Source of the DNA: Sporosarcina ureae
GTDB taxonomy: Bacteria; Bacillota; Bacilli; Bacillales_A; Planococcaceae
Assembly: GCF_002109325.1 (NCBI RefSeq)
Contig: NZ_CP015348.1
Location: 337,501 to 401,500 of the forward strand
Direction of reading: 5' to 3'
DNA: 64,000 nucleotides
Shown here in pieces: positions 16,335-24,404 of this stretch (positions within the stretch are counted from its first letter, which is position 1; each line of letters starts with the position of its first letter). The notes below the pieces were generated by a model. The model did no database searches, was not told the origin of the DNA, and was given only the letters and a program-made list of their open reading frames with translations. The translations under genes were made by a program, and so were the position numbers.

Positions 16335-18047
16335 TTATTTAGGTAATTTGAATGAACCGACAAACACTTCAAGTTCCTGCGCCATTTGATTGGTCTGCAT
16401 GGAACGTTCTGAGATTTCTTCGATGCTTGCTGTCGTTTGCTCGGCAGCTGCTGCAATATTATTCGTCATATCTTCTATATTTTGTACAGAGTGTGTCAAG
16501 TGCTCGATCAACTGAACAGCTTCTGTTGATTTCGAAGCTTCTGACGTCATCAAGTTCGAGATGTTTTTAATTTCTTTAACAGTTTCTCCAACTGCGACGG
16601 AAATATTACTCAAAGACTCAGACGTTAGCTTCACCGTTTCTGTACCTTTCGTGATGTGTTTCGTATTTTCTGATGTGGAAGTAATGACTTGCTGGATGCG
16701 ATCCGAAATATCTTTCACCAGCTTCTCTACTTCAAGTACTTCCTGATTGGATTGCTCAGCAAGGTTACGTACTTCTTCCGCAACTACCGCAAAGCCTTTA
16801 CCGTGTTCACCTGCACGAGCCGCTTCAATGGATGCGTTCAATGCGAGTAAATTCGTTTGAGCTGCGATTCCCGCGATGGAGCCCGTGATGTTTTGAATCT
16901 TCGTCGTAGACTCAACCAAGTTTTGGATGGTGTCTCCTACTTCTTGTGAACCATTTCTAATTAATTCCATATCGTCACGAATTTCTTCCGCACGTTTCGC
17001 GCCTTCTAGTGCAATCTTCATCGTTTCATTGGAATTATTTAGCATGGAATCGGCACTTTGCTTCGTGTTGTCCAAACCACTTGCTAATCCCGTCAGAATA
17101 CCCGTTGCGTGCTCCGCAGACGACGTGCTATCTGTAACCGCTGTGACAACTTCTTCAATATTATTCGCAACCATCGTAATCGCTTCACGCATTTCAGAAA
17201 GTGATGCAGAAGTTTCTCCCGCGTTTTCAGATAAATGCTGCGAAGTCGTATTCATCGTCGCAATCATATCTTGTAAGTTCACCGTCATCCGATTCAGTGT
17301 ACGAGCCAAGTCGCCCACTTCGTCTTGTGATTTCACTTCTGTCGGTTGAACCGCCAAGTCGCCGTCCGCAATTTTCTTCGCTTGCTCAATTAAACTCGTA
17401 ATCGGCTTCGTTTTCCGACGAATCAGGAAGCCTGTTCCGACTGAAGCCAGCAACATCGGAATGATACTAAGCAAAATCCCATCGCGTACGACATCCCATG
17501 TACGTTGTTTGACAATGTTGGCATCAAAATCAATGACACTTACTGCGATGATTTCTTTACTAGTATCCTGATCCTTATGAATAGGCGCATAACCTGAAAG
17601 TCGCTTCATGTCGCCATACTCGTAAGGTTGAGAGTAGGTTGGATGTTGGTGTTCAAGTAACTCATCAATCGCTTCTTTATCCAAATGGAACTGATCTCCC
17701 GGTTTAAACCCTTTCGCCCTCAAATTATCGTCAAGCGCAATGAGTTTTCCGTCCAAATCCACAATATATTGTGTTTCAAATATATTCTTGTGTTCAGTTG
17801 TCCAGTTCAACGTCTTACCAATCTCATCTTGTGTATCTGCCTCACCAGCTAATGCCTTGTCCATATCACCCGGTCGAATCAATCCAGTAGTAATATTGGC
17901 ACATCCATATGCTTCAATTCCTGCAGCGTCATATAATTTGTCATAAGCAGTCTTATATGTAGCTAGTGATGTAATGGCTAACATCACCACCAAGATTCCA
18001 GCTATAATCGTACCTAGCTGAAATGTTAACGAATCTTTAACTTTCAT
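16335..18047 (-). CDS. methyl-accepting chemotaxis protein
   Basis: Membrane chemoreceptor, 570 aa. First membrane segment about residues 9-30, an extracellular sensor of about 160 residues with a Cache-like look ([25 protein letters not shown], later ISVIDFD-type strand), second segment about 190-210, then a HAMP domain ([22 protein letters not shown]) and a long cytoplasmic coiled coil. The hairpin tip that binds CheA/CheW is [33 protein letters not shown] 18047 is used. Stand-alone, as is usual for receptors; the ligand is unknown. Confidence 0.95.
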   Translation of the reverse strand: MKVKDSLTFQLGTIIAGILVVMLAITSLATYKTAYDKLYDAAGIEAYGCANITTGLIRPGDMDKALAGEADTQDEIGKTLNWTTEHKNIFETQYIVDLDGKLIALDDNLRAKGFKPGDQFHLDKEAIDELLEHQHPTYSQPYEYGDMKRLSGYAPIHKDQDTSKEIIAVSVIDFDANIVKQRTWDVVRDGILLSIIPMLLASVGTGFLIRRKTKPITSLIEQAKKIADGDLAVQPTEVKSQDEVGDLARTLNRMTVNLQDMIATMNTTSQHLSENAGETSASLSEMREAITMVANNIEEVVTAVTDSTSSAEHATGILTGLASGLDNTKQSADSMLNNSNETMKIALEGAKRAEEIRDDMELIRNGSQEVGDTIQNLVESTTKIQNITGSIAGIAAQTNLLALNASIEAARAGEHGKGFAVVAEEVRNLAEQSNQEVLEVEKLVKDISDRIQQVITSTSENTKHITKGTETVKLTSESLSNISVAVGETVKEIKNISNLMTSEASKSTEAVQLIEHLTHSVQNIEDMTNNIAAAAEQTTASIEEISERSMQTNQMAQELEVFVGSFKLPK

Positions 18048-18277
18048 CAAACCTTATGCCCACCTTCCTATTTAGTTCATCTAGTTCATTCGTTGTCTTT
18101 ATCATACGCTATCAATCTACAATTAAAAAGAAGAAAATGAAAAACTCTTTAAATATAAAATAATAAGCAAGACGTAGGTATTATTATCGTGTCACAACTG
18201 TTTCATTTCGTATATAATATTGTATGATGAATAGTATATAAACATAAAGTTTCTTGAAGGAAAGGGAGGCGTTCTTT

Positions 18278-18703
18278 TTGAATGAAAAACAAACAATTTT
18301 TAATTTGGTACATTTAATGGATCAAGTGACGAATAAAATGCTGATCCGTTTCCAGCAAGAATCTAAGCTGTCCCTAGGCATCTCCCATATCCTTGTGTTG
18401 CTAGAGTTACATAACAAAGGTGAGCAACGTCCTTCTGACTTGGCTGAGACACTAGGCTTTACACCCGCTTCATTGACGCATTTGTCGTCAAAGCTCATTA
18501 AAAGCGAGTTTATTACGTTGCGGAATGATGAAAAAGACCGCAGAACAAAGTATTGGAAAATAACTCCCATGGGCCTAGAAATTTTAGGTGAAGCACAGAG
18601 ATGTGGAATGCAAGTGCGTTCGGAGTTCTTTAGTCACTTATCGGAAGCTGAACGAAATAGTTTAATCCAAATTTACACTAAGTTAAATAACACGTTTGTT
18701 TGA
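18278..18703 (+). CDS. MarR family transcriptional regulator
   Basis: Winged helix-turn-helix regulator of 141 aa. The DNA-binding part is RPSDLAETLGFTPASLTHLSSKLI (about residues 53-76) and the wing contains RNDEKDRRTKYWKITPMG, the MarR DxRxxx(V/K)xLTxxG pattern. Flanking helices at both ends would form the dimer. The start is TTG 18278, 8 bases after AAGGGAGG; the earlier in-frame TTG 18254 precedes that site. No divergent efflux gene is next to it, so its target is not obvious; the SDR downstream is convergent. Confidence 0.9.
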   Translation: MNEKQTIFNLVHLMDQVTNKMLIRFQQESKLSLGISHILVLLELHNKGEQRPSDLAETLGFTPASLTHLSSKLIKSEFITLRNDEKDRRTKYWKITPMGLEILGEAQRCGMQVRSEFFSHLSEAERNSLIQIYTKLNNTFV

Positions 18704-18707
18704 GGGG

Positions 18708-18737
18708 AGCTGTTCCACTACGGAGCAGCTTTTTTGT
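18708..18737 (+). terminator. terminator after marR-type gene
   Basis: AGCTGTTCC (18708-18716) pairs with GGAGCAGCT (18722-18730), one wobble, followed by a T run. Confidence 0.85.
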
Positions 18738-18800
18738 TTTGGCAAGGGTATAGCTAGATAACTGGTAAAGGATGTTGCGAACTCGCTCATTCTTCCATAC

Positions 18801-18843
18801 AAAAAAGCTGCCCCATAAAATCAGGACAGCTTTGAATAATGTA
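18801..18843 (-). terminator. terminator of SDR gene
   Basis: AAAGCTGCCC pairs with GGACAGCTTT across an AT-rich loop; on the minus strand the stem runs into TTTTTTG. Confidence 0.8.
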
Positions 18844-19596
18844 TTAACGTAATTTGATAGATCCGCCGTCGACCATCATCGTTTGACCGGTGATGTAAGA
18901 AGCGTCTTCGCTCGCTAGGAATACTGCGGTGCGACCGATGTCTTTCTCTGGATCACCAAGGCGTCCAAGTGGATTTTTCGCAAGAATCGCTTGATAAGCT
19001 TCGGGATTTTCTTTACCCCAATGCTCAATGCCTGGTGTTTTAGCAATTGGTGAAATAAGGTTACACGTGATACCGTATTCTCCCCATTCATTCGCCGCCA
19101 CTCTTGTGATCCCGCGGATAGCTTCTTTCGCCGCAGCGTATGAACCTTGGTTCACATCACCGTTTAATCCTGCACCGGATGAGAAGTTAATAACGGATCC
19201 TTTTGACTCTTTCAAGTGCGGAAGAGCCGCTTGCATCAAGTAGAGCGTCGGATAAAATCCTGTATTGAACGACAGGTCTATGTCTTCTTGTGTCATCTCT
19301 TCAATAGATTTCATACGTGAAGCATGAGCGTTGTTAACTAAAACATCCAATTTACCGAGTTTCGTTACAACTTGCTCAACAATGGAAGGTAATTCTTCTC
19401 GTGCAGTTAAGTCCGCTTGAAGAAAAATCGATTGCGGAGAGATTTTCTGCAATTTTTCAATCGCCGCTTCGCCTGCTTCTTTGTTCAAGTCAACGATCGC
19501 AACAGTCGCTCCTTCTTTTACGAATGCCGTAGCGATTCCTAATCCGATGCCTCCTGCTCCGCCTGTGATGATTGCCACTTTTTTGTCTAATTTCAT
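18844..19596 (-). CDS. SDR family oxidoreductase
   Basis: NAD(P)-dependent short-chain dehydrogenase of 250 aa. The Rossmann motif is TGGAGGIGLGIA (about residues 11-22), the structural NNAG is altered to NNAH (about 87-90), and the catalytic residues are Ser in INFSSGAG, Tyr in SYAAAKEAI and its Lys four residues on. The end GQTMMVDGGSIKLR is the usual family C terminus. D37 after the second strand (IVDLN) favours NAD. ATG 19596 has AAGGAG at 9 bases; the frame from 19605 overlaps it. It resembles 3-oxoacyl-ACP reductase or glucose-dehydrogenase-like SDRs; the substrate is unknown. Confidence 0.9.
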   Translation of the reverse strand: MKLDKKVAIITGGAGGIGLGIATAFVKEGATVAIVDLNKEAGEAAIEKLQKISPQSIFLQADLTAREELPSIVEQVVTKLGKLDVLVNNAHASRMKSIEEMTQEDIDLSFNTGFYPTLYLMQAALPHLKESKGSVINFSSGAGLNGDVNQGSYAAAKEAIRGITRVAANEWGEYGITCNLISPIAKTPGIEHWGKENPEAYQAILAKNPLGRLGDPEKDIGRTAVFLASEDASYITGQTMMVDGGSIKLR

Positions 19597-19677
19597 ATGT
19601 ATCATCTCCTTATTAATTTTATTTTAACATTAAACTAAATTCAATGTAAACTAATTAACCCCGTCCACACGTATGCT

Positions 19678-20676
19678 TCATATCAAGATTTCAGCTAGTG
19701 GAACTGCTGAAGGTTTACCAAATAAATAACCTTGAAATAATTGGTATCCTTTCGCTTTCAACCACTCAAAATCTTCTACTTCTTCTATCCCTTCCGCTAA
19801 TGGAATCGCATCTACCGCTAGCGCTTTTTCAAGAAACTTCGCTGCTATAACTTGCTTAGCAGGATCAGTAGCGACACCTTGCACATACTTAATATCAAGC
19901 TTCATATAGTTCGGACGAAGAAAAGACAATACTTCAACCGTGTTATAGCCTTCCCCTACATCGTCAAGCGCATACTCGAATCCTCTTGAATGATAGTACT
20001 CCAAAATGGTTTTTAAATGGTCCATGTCTTCTACTTTTTCTGACTCCACTACTTCAAAAATCAAACGGTATGGGTCAATCTCCAAATCATTCGCTAATTT
20101 AATAGTAGATCGCAAGCAAAACTCAGGTGAATATATAGACGTTGGAATGAAATTAATGAATGCTTTTTGCGTAATACGCTTTGCATACCGAACGGCCGTC
20201 AGACGACAGACTCTGTCGAGAGCATATAACCTACCGCGTTCTTTTGCTGCGGTGAAGATTTCATTTGGATAGATCACTCTACCGTCTTTATGGTAGAAAC
20301 GTGCGAGTAATTCATAAGCATAAATCTCAAGGTCCGGTGTAACAATAGGCTGATAGTGGCTCGTTAGTTGTTCATCTTTAATCACTTGGTCAATCCACTG
20401 CATTTCGACGACTTGCATGACTTCCGAGAACGGCCGCCAGTCGGTTTGGTCCAGACGAAACTGAATAGAATCCATTTCTACTGCATGATCGACGCAAAAG
20501 TCGTATAATTCTTTTATCCCTTGTTCTTTTACATGAAATGTTTGGTCTTCCTGGCGCACCAGCATATGAGCTCGTTTCAAATGCTCTTCTATTGAAACGA
20601 TCAGTGCGGGTTGCTGACATTTTTCAAATGATACTTCATAATCAATATCACGGACAATGCAACCTTTGCAAGGCAT
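19678..20676 (-). CDS. EAL-domain cyclic-di-GMP phosphodiesterase-like protein
   Basis: 332 aa: an N-terminal region of about 90 residues beginning with a CKGC pair, then an EAL domain (about 100-330). Catalytic positions look intact although the motifs are divergent: YELLARF in place of EAL-R, NFIP (Asn), FEVVES (Glu), DDVGEGYN (Asp-Asp), MKLDIKY (Lys), LAEGIE (Glu) and QLFQGYLFGKP (Gln). It could therefore cleave c-di-GMP or act as a receptor. No GGDEF, PAS or membrane segment is present. ATG 20676 follows AAGGAG at 8 bases; the GTG nine bases earlier overlaps that site. Single gene. Confidence 0.88.
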   Translation of the reverse strand: MPCKGCIVRDIDYEVSFEKCQQPALIVSIEEHLKRAHMLVRQEDQTFHVKEQGIKELYDFCVDHAVEMDSIQFRLDQTDWRPFSEVMQVVEMQWIDQVIKDEQLTSHYQPIVTPDLEIYAYELLARFYHKDGRVIYPNEIFTAAKERGRLYALDRVCRLTAVRYAKRITQKAFINFIPTSIYSPEFCLRSTIKLANDLEIDPYRLIFEVVESEKVEDMDHLKTILEYYHSRGFEYALDDVGEGYNTVEVLSFLRPNYMKLDIKYVQGVATDPAKQVIAAKFLEKALAVDAIPLAEGIEEVEDFEWLKAKGYQLFQGYLFGKPSAVPLAEILI

Positions 20677-20895
20677 TTTTTTCACTCCTTCTACGTCTGA
20701 TTGAAAAATTATATCACATTTGAGGTACTTTACTCACATATACGATGTAAAAGTAGAGTATTTCTAGTTAATTAGCATGCCAGTGTTTAGATTACTTTCA
20801 TTTGTGGAATGACAAGGATATAGAACGTTTACCCGTTTAAACGTAAGTAAGACGTTCAAGGTTAGAAACGCACTTATTATGTGGAGGTGACTAGA

Positions 20896-21315
20896 TTGAA
20901 GGTGCTCTTGTATATTAGTGCCATAGTCGCCGTTGCGGCTTTAGTAGTTATCGCAATTGCTATTATCAAAACAGCCAAAGCGGTCAAAGAAGCAATGACA
21001 GATGTAAAAGAAACGATGAAACGTGTAGAACTGAAAGTGGGCGGGATTACGGATAAAGCCGATCAGCTCATGACGCAGACGAACCAAATTGCAGAAAATG
21101 CGAATGCAAAACTGCAATCGGTTGACGGATTGGCGGCTTCAGCGAAAGAACTTCGTGAATCCACCGAGTACGTGCAGAACTCTATCGCTAAAATGGCGGA
21201 TCAAGTATCAGCGCCTCCAGGCAAGTATGCCAAGTTGATGGAGCAGACGACTGCATTGTCTGAAGTAGCGTCCAAGATGTATTACAAAATGAAGCAGAAT
21301 AACGGAGAGAGGTGA
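20896..21315 (+). CDS. DUF948 (YtxG-like) protein
   Basis: Small membrane-anchored protein of 139 aa: one N-terminal hydrophobic helix (about residues 3-24), then a long helical, coiled-coil-rich tail with the methyl-accepting-like pattern KVGGITDKADQLMTQTNQIAENANAKL. DUF948 proteins such as YtxG are general-stress proteins in B. subtilis with no defined activity. The start is TTG 20896 after GGAGGTG (20883-20889). Its stop overlaps the region of the next DUF948 gene, so the two form an operon. Confidence 0.85.
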   Translation: MKVLLYISAIVAVAALVVIAIAIIKTAKAVKEAMTDVKETMKRVELKVGGITDKADQLMTQTNQIAENANAKLQSVDGLAASAKELRESTEYVQNSIAKMADQVSAPPGKYAKLMEQTTALSEVASKMYYKMKQNNGER

Positions 21316-21320
21316 ACTTG

Positions 21321-21758
21321 ATGGATTGGGTACTAGGAATAGGCGTACTGCTAATTGGCATCGCGCTACTAATTGTCGCAATCGTGTTGATCAAACCGCT
21401 CGGGAAGTTGACCGAGGTGTTGGAGAGTGTCAAGAAGACGACCGATACCCTGCCGTCAACGGTAGCGGAAGTTACGGGTCAGACACAGCAGATCCTTCAT
21501 ACGACAAATGATACGATCAGTAATGTAAACAAGCAGATTTATGAAGTCACTCCTGTTTTCCAGATTGTTGGAGATGTCGGTGAGGCTTCACGTGAGGTAA
21601 CGACGGCTGCACTGGATACGACGATTCGTTTTAAAGATCGTGTAGGCCATGCGGGTGAGTTTGTCCGAGAGAAAGAGTATAAAGGGTTGTATGGTGTGGC
21701 GACGCTGGCGTTTTATTTGATGCAGCAGCGCAAAGAGCTTAAGAAGATGCGACCATAA
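21321..21758 (+). CDS. DUF948 (YtxG-like) protein
   Basis: 145-aa paralogue of the preceding gene: N-terminal membrane helix (about 3-24, GIGVLLIGIALLIVAIVLI) and a helical cytoplasmic or surface tail (TTDTLPSTVAEVTGQTQQIL), closing with GLYGVATLAFYLMQQRKELKK. ATG 21321 follows GAGAGGTG. It is closer in layout to the minus-strand gene at 22131-22619 (both begin MD..LGIGV-type, both keep TPxFQxxGDxGE) than to its own operon partner, which points to a duplicated gene pair. Confidence 0.85.
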   Translation: MDWVLGIGVLLIGIALLIVAIVLIKPLGKLTEVLESVKKTTDTLPSTVAEVTGQTQQILHTTNDTISNVNKQIYEVTPVFQIVGDVGEASREVTTAALDTTIRFKDRVGHAGEFVREKEYKGLYGVATLAFYLMQQRKELKKMRP

Positions 21759-21762
21759 GTGG

Positions 21763-21812
21763 AAGAGCTGTTCAGAGAGTCTTACAAAGACTTTGTGAAT
21801 GGCTCTTTTTTG
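21763..21812 (+). terminator. terminator of plus-strand DUF948 pair
   Basis: AGAGC...AGTCT pairs imperfectly with AGACT...GCTCT across about 45 bases, followed by TTTTTT. Confidence 0.75.
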
Positions 21813-21925
21813 TGGGATGGGATAAGAGAAGCAAACGTGGAGAAATAATAAAAAATAAAACATTAGTCAATTTCCCACTTTCAATCTGTCTATTCTAAAG
21901 CGAAACACTATCTGTCCTACCTAAA

Positions 21926-22042
21926 CCAAACGAAGGCGCCTCCCAAGCAGTAGGCGTAGTGAAGAGACAGGGACAGGCGCCCTTACCTGTCCTTGGCCCT
22001 TCACGGAAGCTATCTGCTAGCGCCGTAGTGAGTTCAATGACG
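21926..22042. repeat. dispersed intergenic repeat, family B, copy 1
   Basis: Shares ordered blocks with 39045-39158: CGAAGG, GTAGGCGTAG, CAGGCGCCCT, CTTCACG/CTCACG and a final TCAATGACG. It lies between the two convergent DUF948 pairs, where no gene exists. Confidence 0.65.
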
Positions 22043-22080
22043 TTTCTACTTCCCCACTCACTAGGTTAGAAGCAAAAAAA

Positions 22081-22120
22081 AGACTGAAGATCAAGCCTGG
22101 GTAGGTTTGGTCTTCAGTCT
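22081..22120 (-). terminator. terminator of minus-strand DUF948 pair
   Basis: AGACTGAAGATCAAGCC pairs with GGTTTGGTCTTCAGTCT over about 16 bp, with a long A run on the left giving U in the minus-strand transcript. Confidence 0.9.
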
Positions 22121-22130
22121 TTGCCAGCGC

Positions 22131-22619
22131 TTAGATAGAGTCTGGCGCTGGTAGTCTTTTGGTTGGTTGGTTCTGCTCTGCATGGTCTTTTGCTGTACTT
22201 ACGGATTGTTTACGCTTTTTGAAGATGTAGTAACCTAGCATAGCTGAACCGTAGATGTTGCCTAGTTTTTTGTTTTGCTCTGATGTGTCTGTGTGCTCTC
22301 CTTTTTGTTGGACAGATGATGACACGTCCACAAGTGAAGAAGTTAATTGATGTGTAGATTCGCCAAGGTCCCCGATTACTTGGAACAATGGTGTGAGATT
22401 TTCAATTTTTGTATTGATATCTGCTAATGAATCATTACTGTTTTTGATTAAGTTTCCTGTTTCATCCAAGATACCGTCAAGTTGTTTCGGAAGTGCCCCT
22501 ACTGTCTCATCGACATCGTGTAGGATATTTCCAACTTGTTGTAGTACTTTAGCGAAATAGATAGCTAAAATGACGAAGGCAATACCAATCAGTATAACGC
22601 CAATTCCAACGAGATCCAT
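22131..22619 (-). CDS. DUF948 (YtxG-like) protein
   Basis: 162-aa protein with an N-terminal membrane helix (about 3-25, VGIGVILIGIAFVILAIYF), a helical tail (VDETVGALPKQLDGILDETGNLI), the shared block TPLFQVIGDLGE and GSAMLGYYIFKKRKQ, and a polar C-terminal extension. ATG 22619 follows GAGGGTTGAG. It lies 19 bases downstream of the other minus-strand DUF948 gene and is convergent with a second DUF948 pair. Confidence 0.85.
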   Translation of the reverse strand: MDLVGIGVILIGIAFVILAIYFAKVLQQVGNILHDVDETVGALPKQLDGILDETGNLIKNSNDSLADINTKIENLTPLFQVIGDLGESTHQLTSSLVDVSSSVQQKGEHTDTSEQNKKLGNIYGSAMLGYYIFKKRKQSVSTAKDHAEQNQPTKRLPAPDSI

Positions 22620-22638
22620 TCTCAACCCTCATTTCCTT

Positions 22639-23061
22639 TTACGTAGTTTTTGTACTTCTTTTGCCGCGTTGCCATGAATTATAAACCTGAGCGCCGAACT
22701 CTCCATATTGAATGGCTTGAACGAACTTTTCTGTTCCCGGAAGAGAACCGTCCTCTTCAAACTGTCTTGTCCGTTTGTTTACTTCTTCACTCAAGTACTG
22801 GCTTGACCGTCCGATATTTTCGATAGTAGAAAATAAAGGTGTCGTTGCAGCGAGTTTCACTTGAACATCTGTTGCCAGTTGTTCCGTCTCATTTAAGGTT
22901 CCATATAATTGCTCCATGCTTTTGTCCAGCTCTGCCTCTACCCCTTTTACCGTTCCCATGACTGTCAGCAATAAGTTTGAAGACTTCGTCAGTAACAATG
23001 AAAGGTAGATGGCGACAATCAATAGTGAGATTGCGATCAATAGTAGACCAATGTACGCCAT
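22639..23061 (-). CDS. DUF948 (YtxG-like) protein
   Basis: 140 aa: N-terminal membrane helix (about 4-24), then coiled-coil-like sequence (VEAELDKSMEQLYGTLNETEQL) and the common TPLFSTIENIGRSS block. ATG 23061 has GAGAGGAGG upstream. First gene of the minus-strand pair. Like its three neighbours it may be stress-induced, but no SigB promoter could be recognised with confidence. Confidence 0.83.
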   Translation of the reverse strand: MAYIGLLLIAISLLIVAIYLSLLLTKSSNLLLTVMGTVKGVEAELDKSMEQLYGTLNETEQLATDVQVKLAATTPLFSTIENIGRSSQYLSEEVNKRTRQFEEDGSLPGTEKFVQAIQYGEFGAQVYNSWQRGKRSTKTT

Positions 23062-23204
23062 ACATACATCCTCCTCTCCAACAGACTAAATACACCTTAT
23101 CATTCTATACCACTCTCAGTTTTTCTAAAACATTAAACATCTAAAGTTCTGTAATCGGATTTAGGAATTTTACTTTTCATGTTTTGTAAATGGGGACGGG
23201 GAGA

Positions 23205-23343
23205 GAAAAGTTGATCTACGTTCCAGGCGGACGCGTTCGGGAGGGCTCGCGGTGAGCCAACTGTTCGCTTCGCTCTCTTAGTTGTCTCTCCTGTCGAGCT
23301 GATCCTCCCCGAGTCGCCGCCTTCCACTTCGATCAACTTGGTG
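23205..23343. repeat. GC-rich dispersed repeat, family A, single copy
   Basis: Contains GGCGGACGCGTTC, CGCGGTGAGCCAAC, GTTGTCTC, CTGATCCTCCC and GAGTCGCCGCC in the order found at 31087 and 49182. Its outer ends are inverted (AGTTGATC / GATCAACTT). Frames open through it are by-products of its base composition. Confidence 0.75.
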
Positions 23344-23452
23344 TCGTTTTTTAACTTAGTTAGTATAAGATCAAACTCTAATATCGAAGAGATCAACCTA
23401 TTATTGGTGAATACTACTTTATCATGAGCTGAATATAGAGTATTTCTATATT

Positions 23453-23493
23453 ACAAAATCCCTCAGCTGATTTTTACAGGCGAGGGATTTTGT
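23453..23493. terminator. orphan terminator-like hairpin
   Basis: Twelve perfectly paired bases ACAAAATCCCTC / GAGGGATTTTGT with a 17-nt loop. No gene ends next to it on either strand. Confidence 0.5.
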
Positions 23494-23536
23494 ATTTGCT
23501 ATGTATTTGGCAATAGTCATGCTATTTCGTGCAAAA

Positions 23537-23566
23537 AATCCTATGCCCCATTAGAAGCATAGGATT
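23537..23566 (-). terminator. terminator of yhfH-like gene
   Basis: AATCCTATGC / GCATAGGATT with a 10-nt loop and a T run on the minus strand. Confidence 0.85.
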
Positions 23567-23571
23567 CTTTA

Positions 23572-23703
23572 TTAATGTTCATGTCGTCCGACGCAACGCT
23601 CGCATTCGTACATTACAGATTCTTGCTTTTCCTTGAATTGGTTACCACATTCTGTACAAACCTTTTCCACCATTTGTCTCGTCTGCTCTGTGTTCTTTTT
23701 CAT
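23572..23703 (-). CDS. yhfH: YhfH-type zinc-ribbon small protein, 43 aa
   Basis: Very small protein found from its ribosome site (GGAGG 8 bases before ATG 23703). Two CxxC pairs, VCTEC (residues 16-20) and ECERC (34-38), form a zinc-ribbon; the spacing and the words CxECGNQ and CERC match the YhfH family of Bacillus, whose function is unknown. It has its own terminator and no partner gene. Confidence 0.75.
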   Translation of the reverse strand: MKKNTEQTRQMVEKVCTECGNQFKEKQESVMYECERCVGRHEH

Positions 23704-23880
23704 CGTTCATTCCTCCATTCGGTTAGTTAGTATTCCTCTGTACTGATACAGCTTCTTTTCTTGTTATTAATATATAACAGAGTAGTCTGAGTTGTCATTC
23801 ATTTCAGACAGAAGCTATTATTTCGCGACGAATTCCAAAAGAGCACGACGAATGATAGATTATGTGCTTTAAAATAGAAA

Positions 23881-23915
23881 GTGGTATGTCACTGTACTGA
23901 CATACCACTTTTTTA
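23881..23915 (-). terminator. hairpin terminator
   Basis: GTGGTATGTCA / TGACATACCAC, 11 bp, 6-nt loop. It ends 3 bases before the stop of the small membrane gene at 23918, whose transcript it probably ends; the T run is stronger on the plus strand. Confidence 0.7.
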
Positions 23916-23917
23916 CT

Positions 23918-24028
23918 TTACATCATCAGGCCGTATACCATCACAGCCGCGATGATGACAAGAGTTATAACAAACACCGTCCATTGCATGTTATCAGGCT
24001 TCTCTGGTCTACTATCCCATTTCTGCAT
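23918..24028 (-). CDS. small single-span membrane protein, 36 aa
   Basis: Short gene with AAAGGAAG about 10 bases before ATG 24028. A polar, proline-containing N terminus (MQKWDSRPEKPDNMQW) precedes one membrane helix (TVFVITLVIIAAVMVYGLMM) that reaches the C terminus. Unknown family. The charge pattern and following terminator make it more likely to be real than chance. Confidence 0.55.
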   Translation of the reverse strand: MQKWDSRPEKPDNMQWTVFVITLVIIAAVMVYGLMM

Positions 24029-24389
24029 GAACAAACGCTTCCTTTCTGATGTGTTAGTTCTTCATATATTAGTTTTCCCTTGCATCGGTGAATTAAACAA
24101 TGCTTATTTACGTATAACTAAGAAAAGACTTTCCTATTAGTGAATGTACTTACTAGTATTTCATCACAAAAAGCTGATAAATTTTTGCATGAATTTATTA
24201 AATGAATAATGAAATGGATATGTTAGAAATCTCACCAAGCAAGTAACCGCTTACATCTACAAGACTTTTTCCTTTTTATCAAACTTCATAAAATAAACAC
24301 ACAATTTAGAACTTTCTTATGTTCAATCAGTTTTTTTCATGTTATTATGAGTAAACGTTGACTCAGTAACGGAGGTTAGATGATAAGTG
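24029..24389. other. intergenic stretch upstream of ilvA
   Basis: AT-rich, no gene supported. It should hold the ilvA promoter and the promoter of the small minus-strand gene. I see no T-box motif here. Confidence 0.3.
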
Positions 24390-24404
24390 ATGAAGGTGAA
24401 AAAA

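Noticed and set aside
20760..20880. SigB promoter for the DUF948 operon
   Set aside because: GTTTAA is present but no GGGTAT-like -10 at the right distance, so no call was made.
23133..23396. 87-aa minus-strand frame
   Set aside because: Lies inside a family A repeat; open frame is a by-product of GC-rich repeat sequence.
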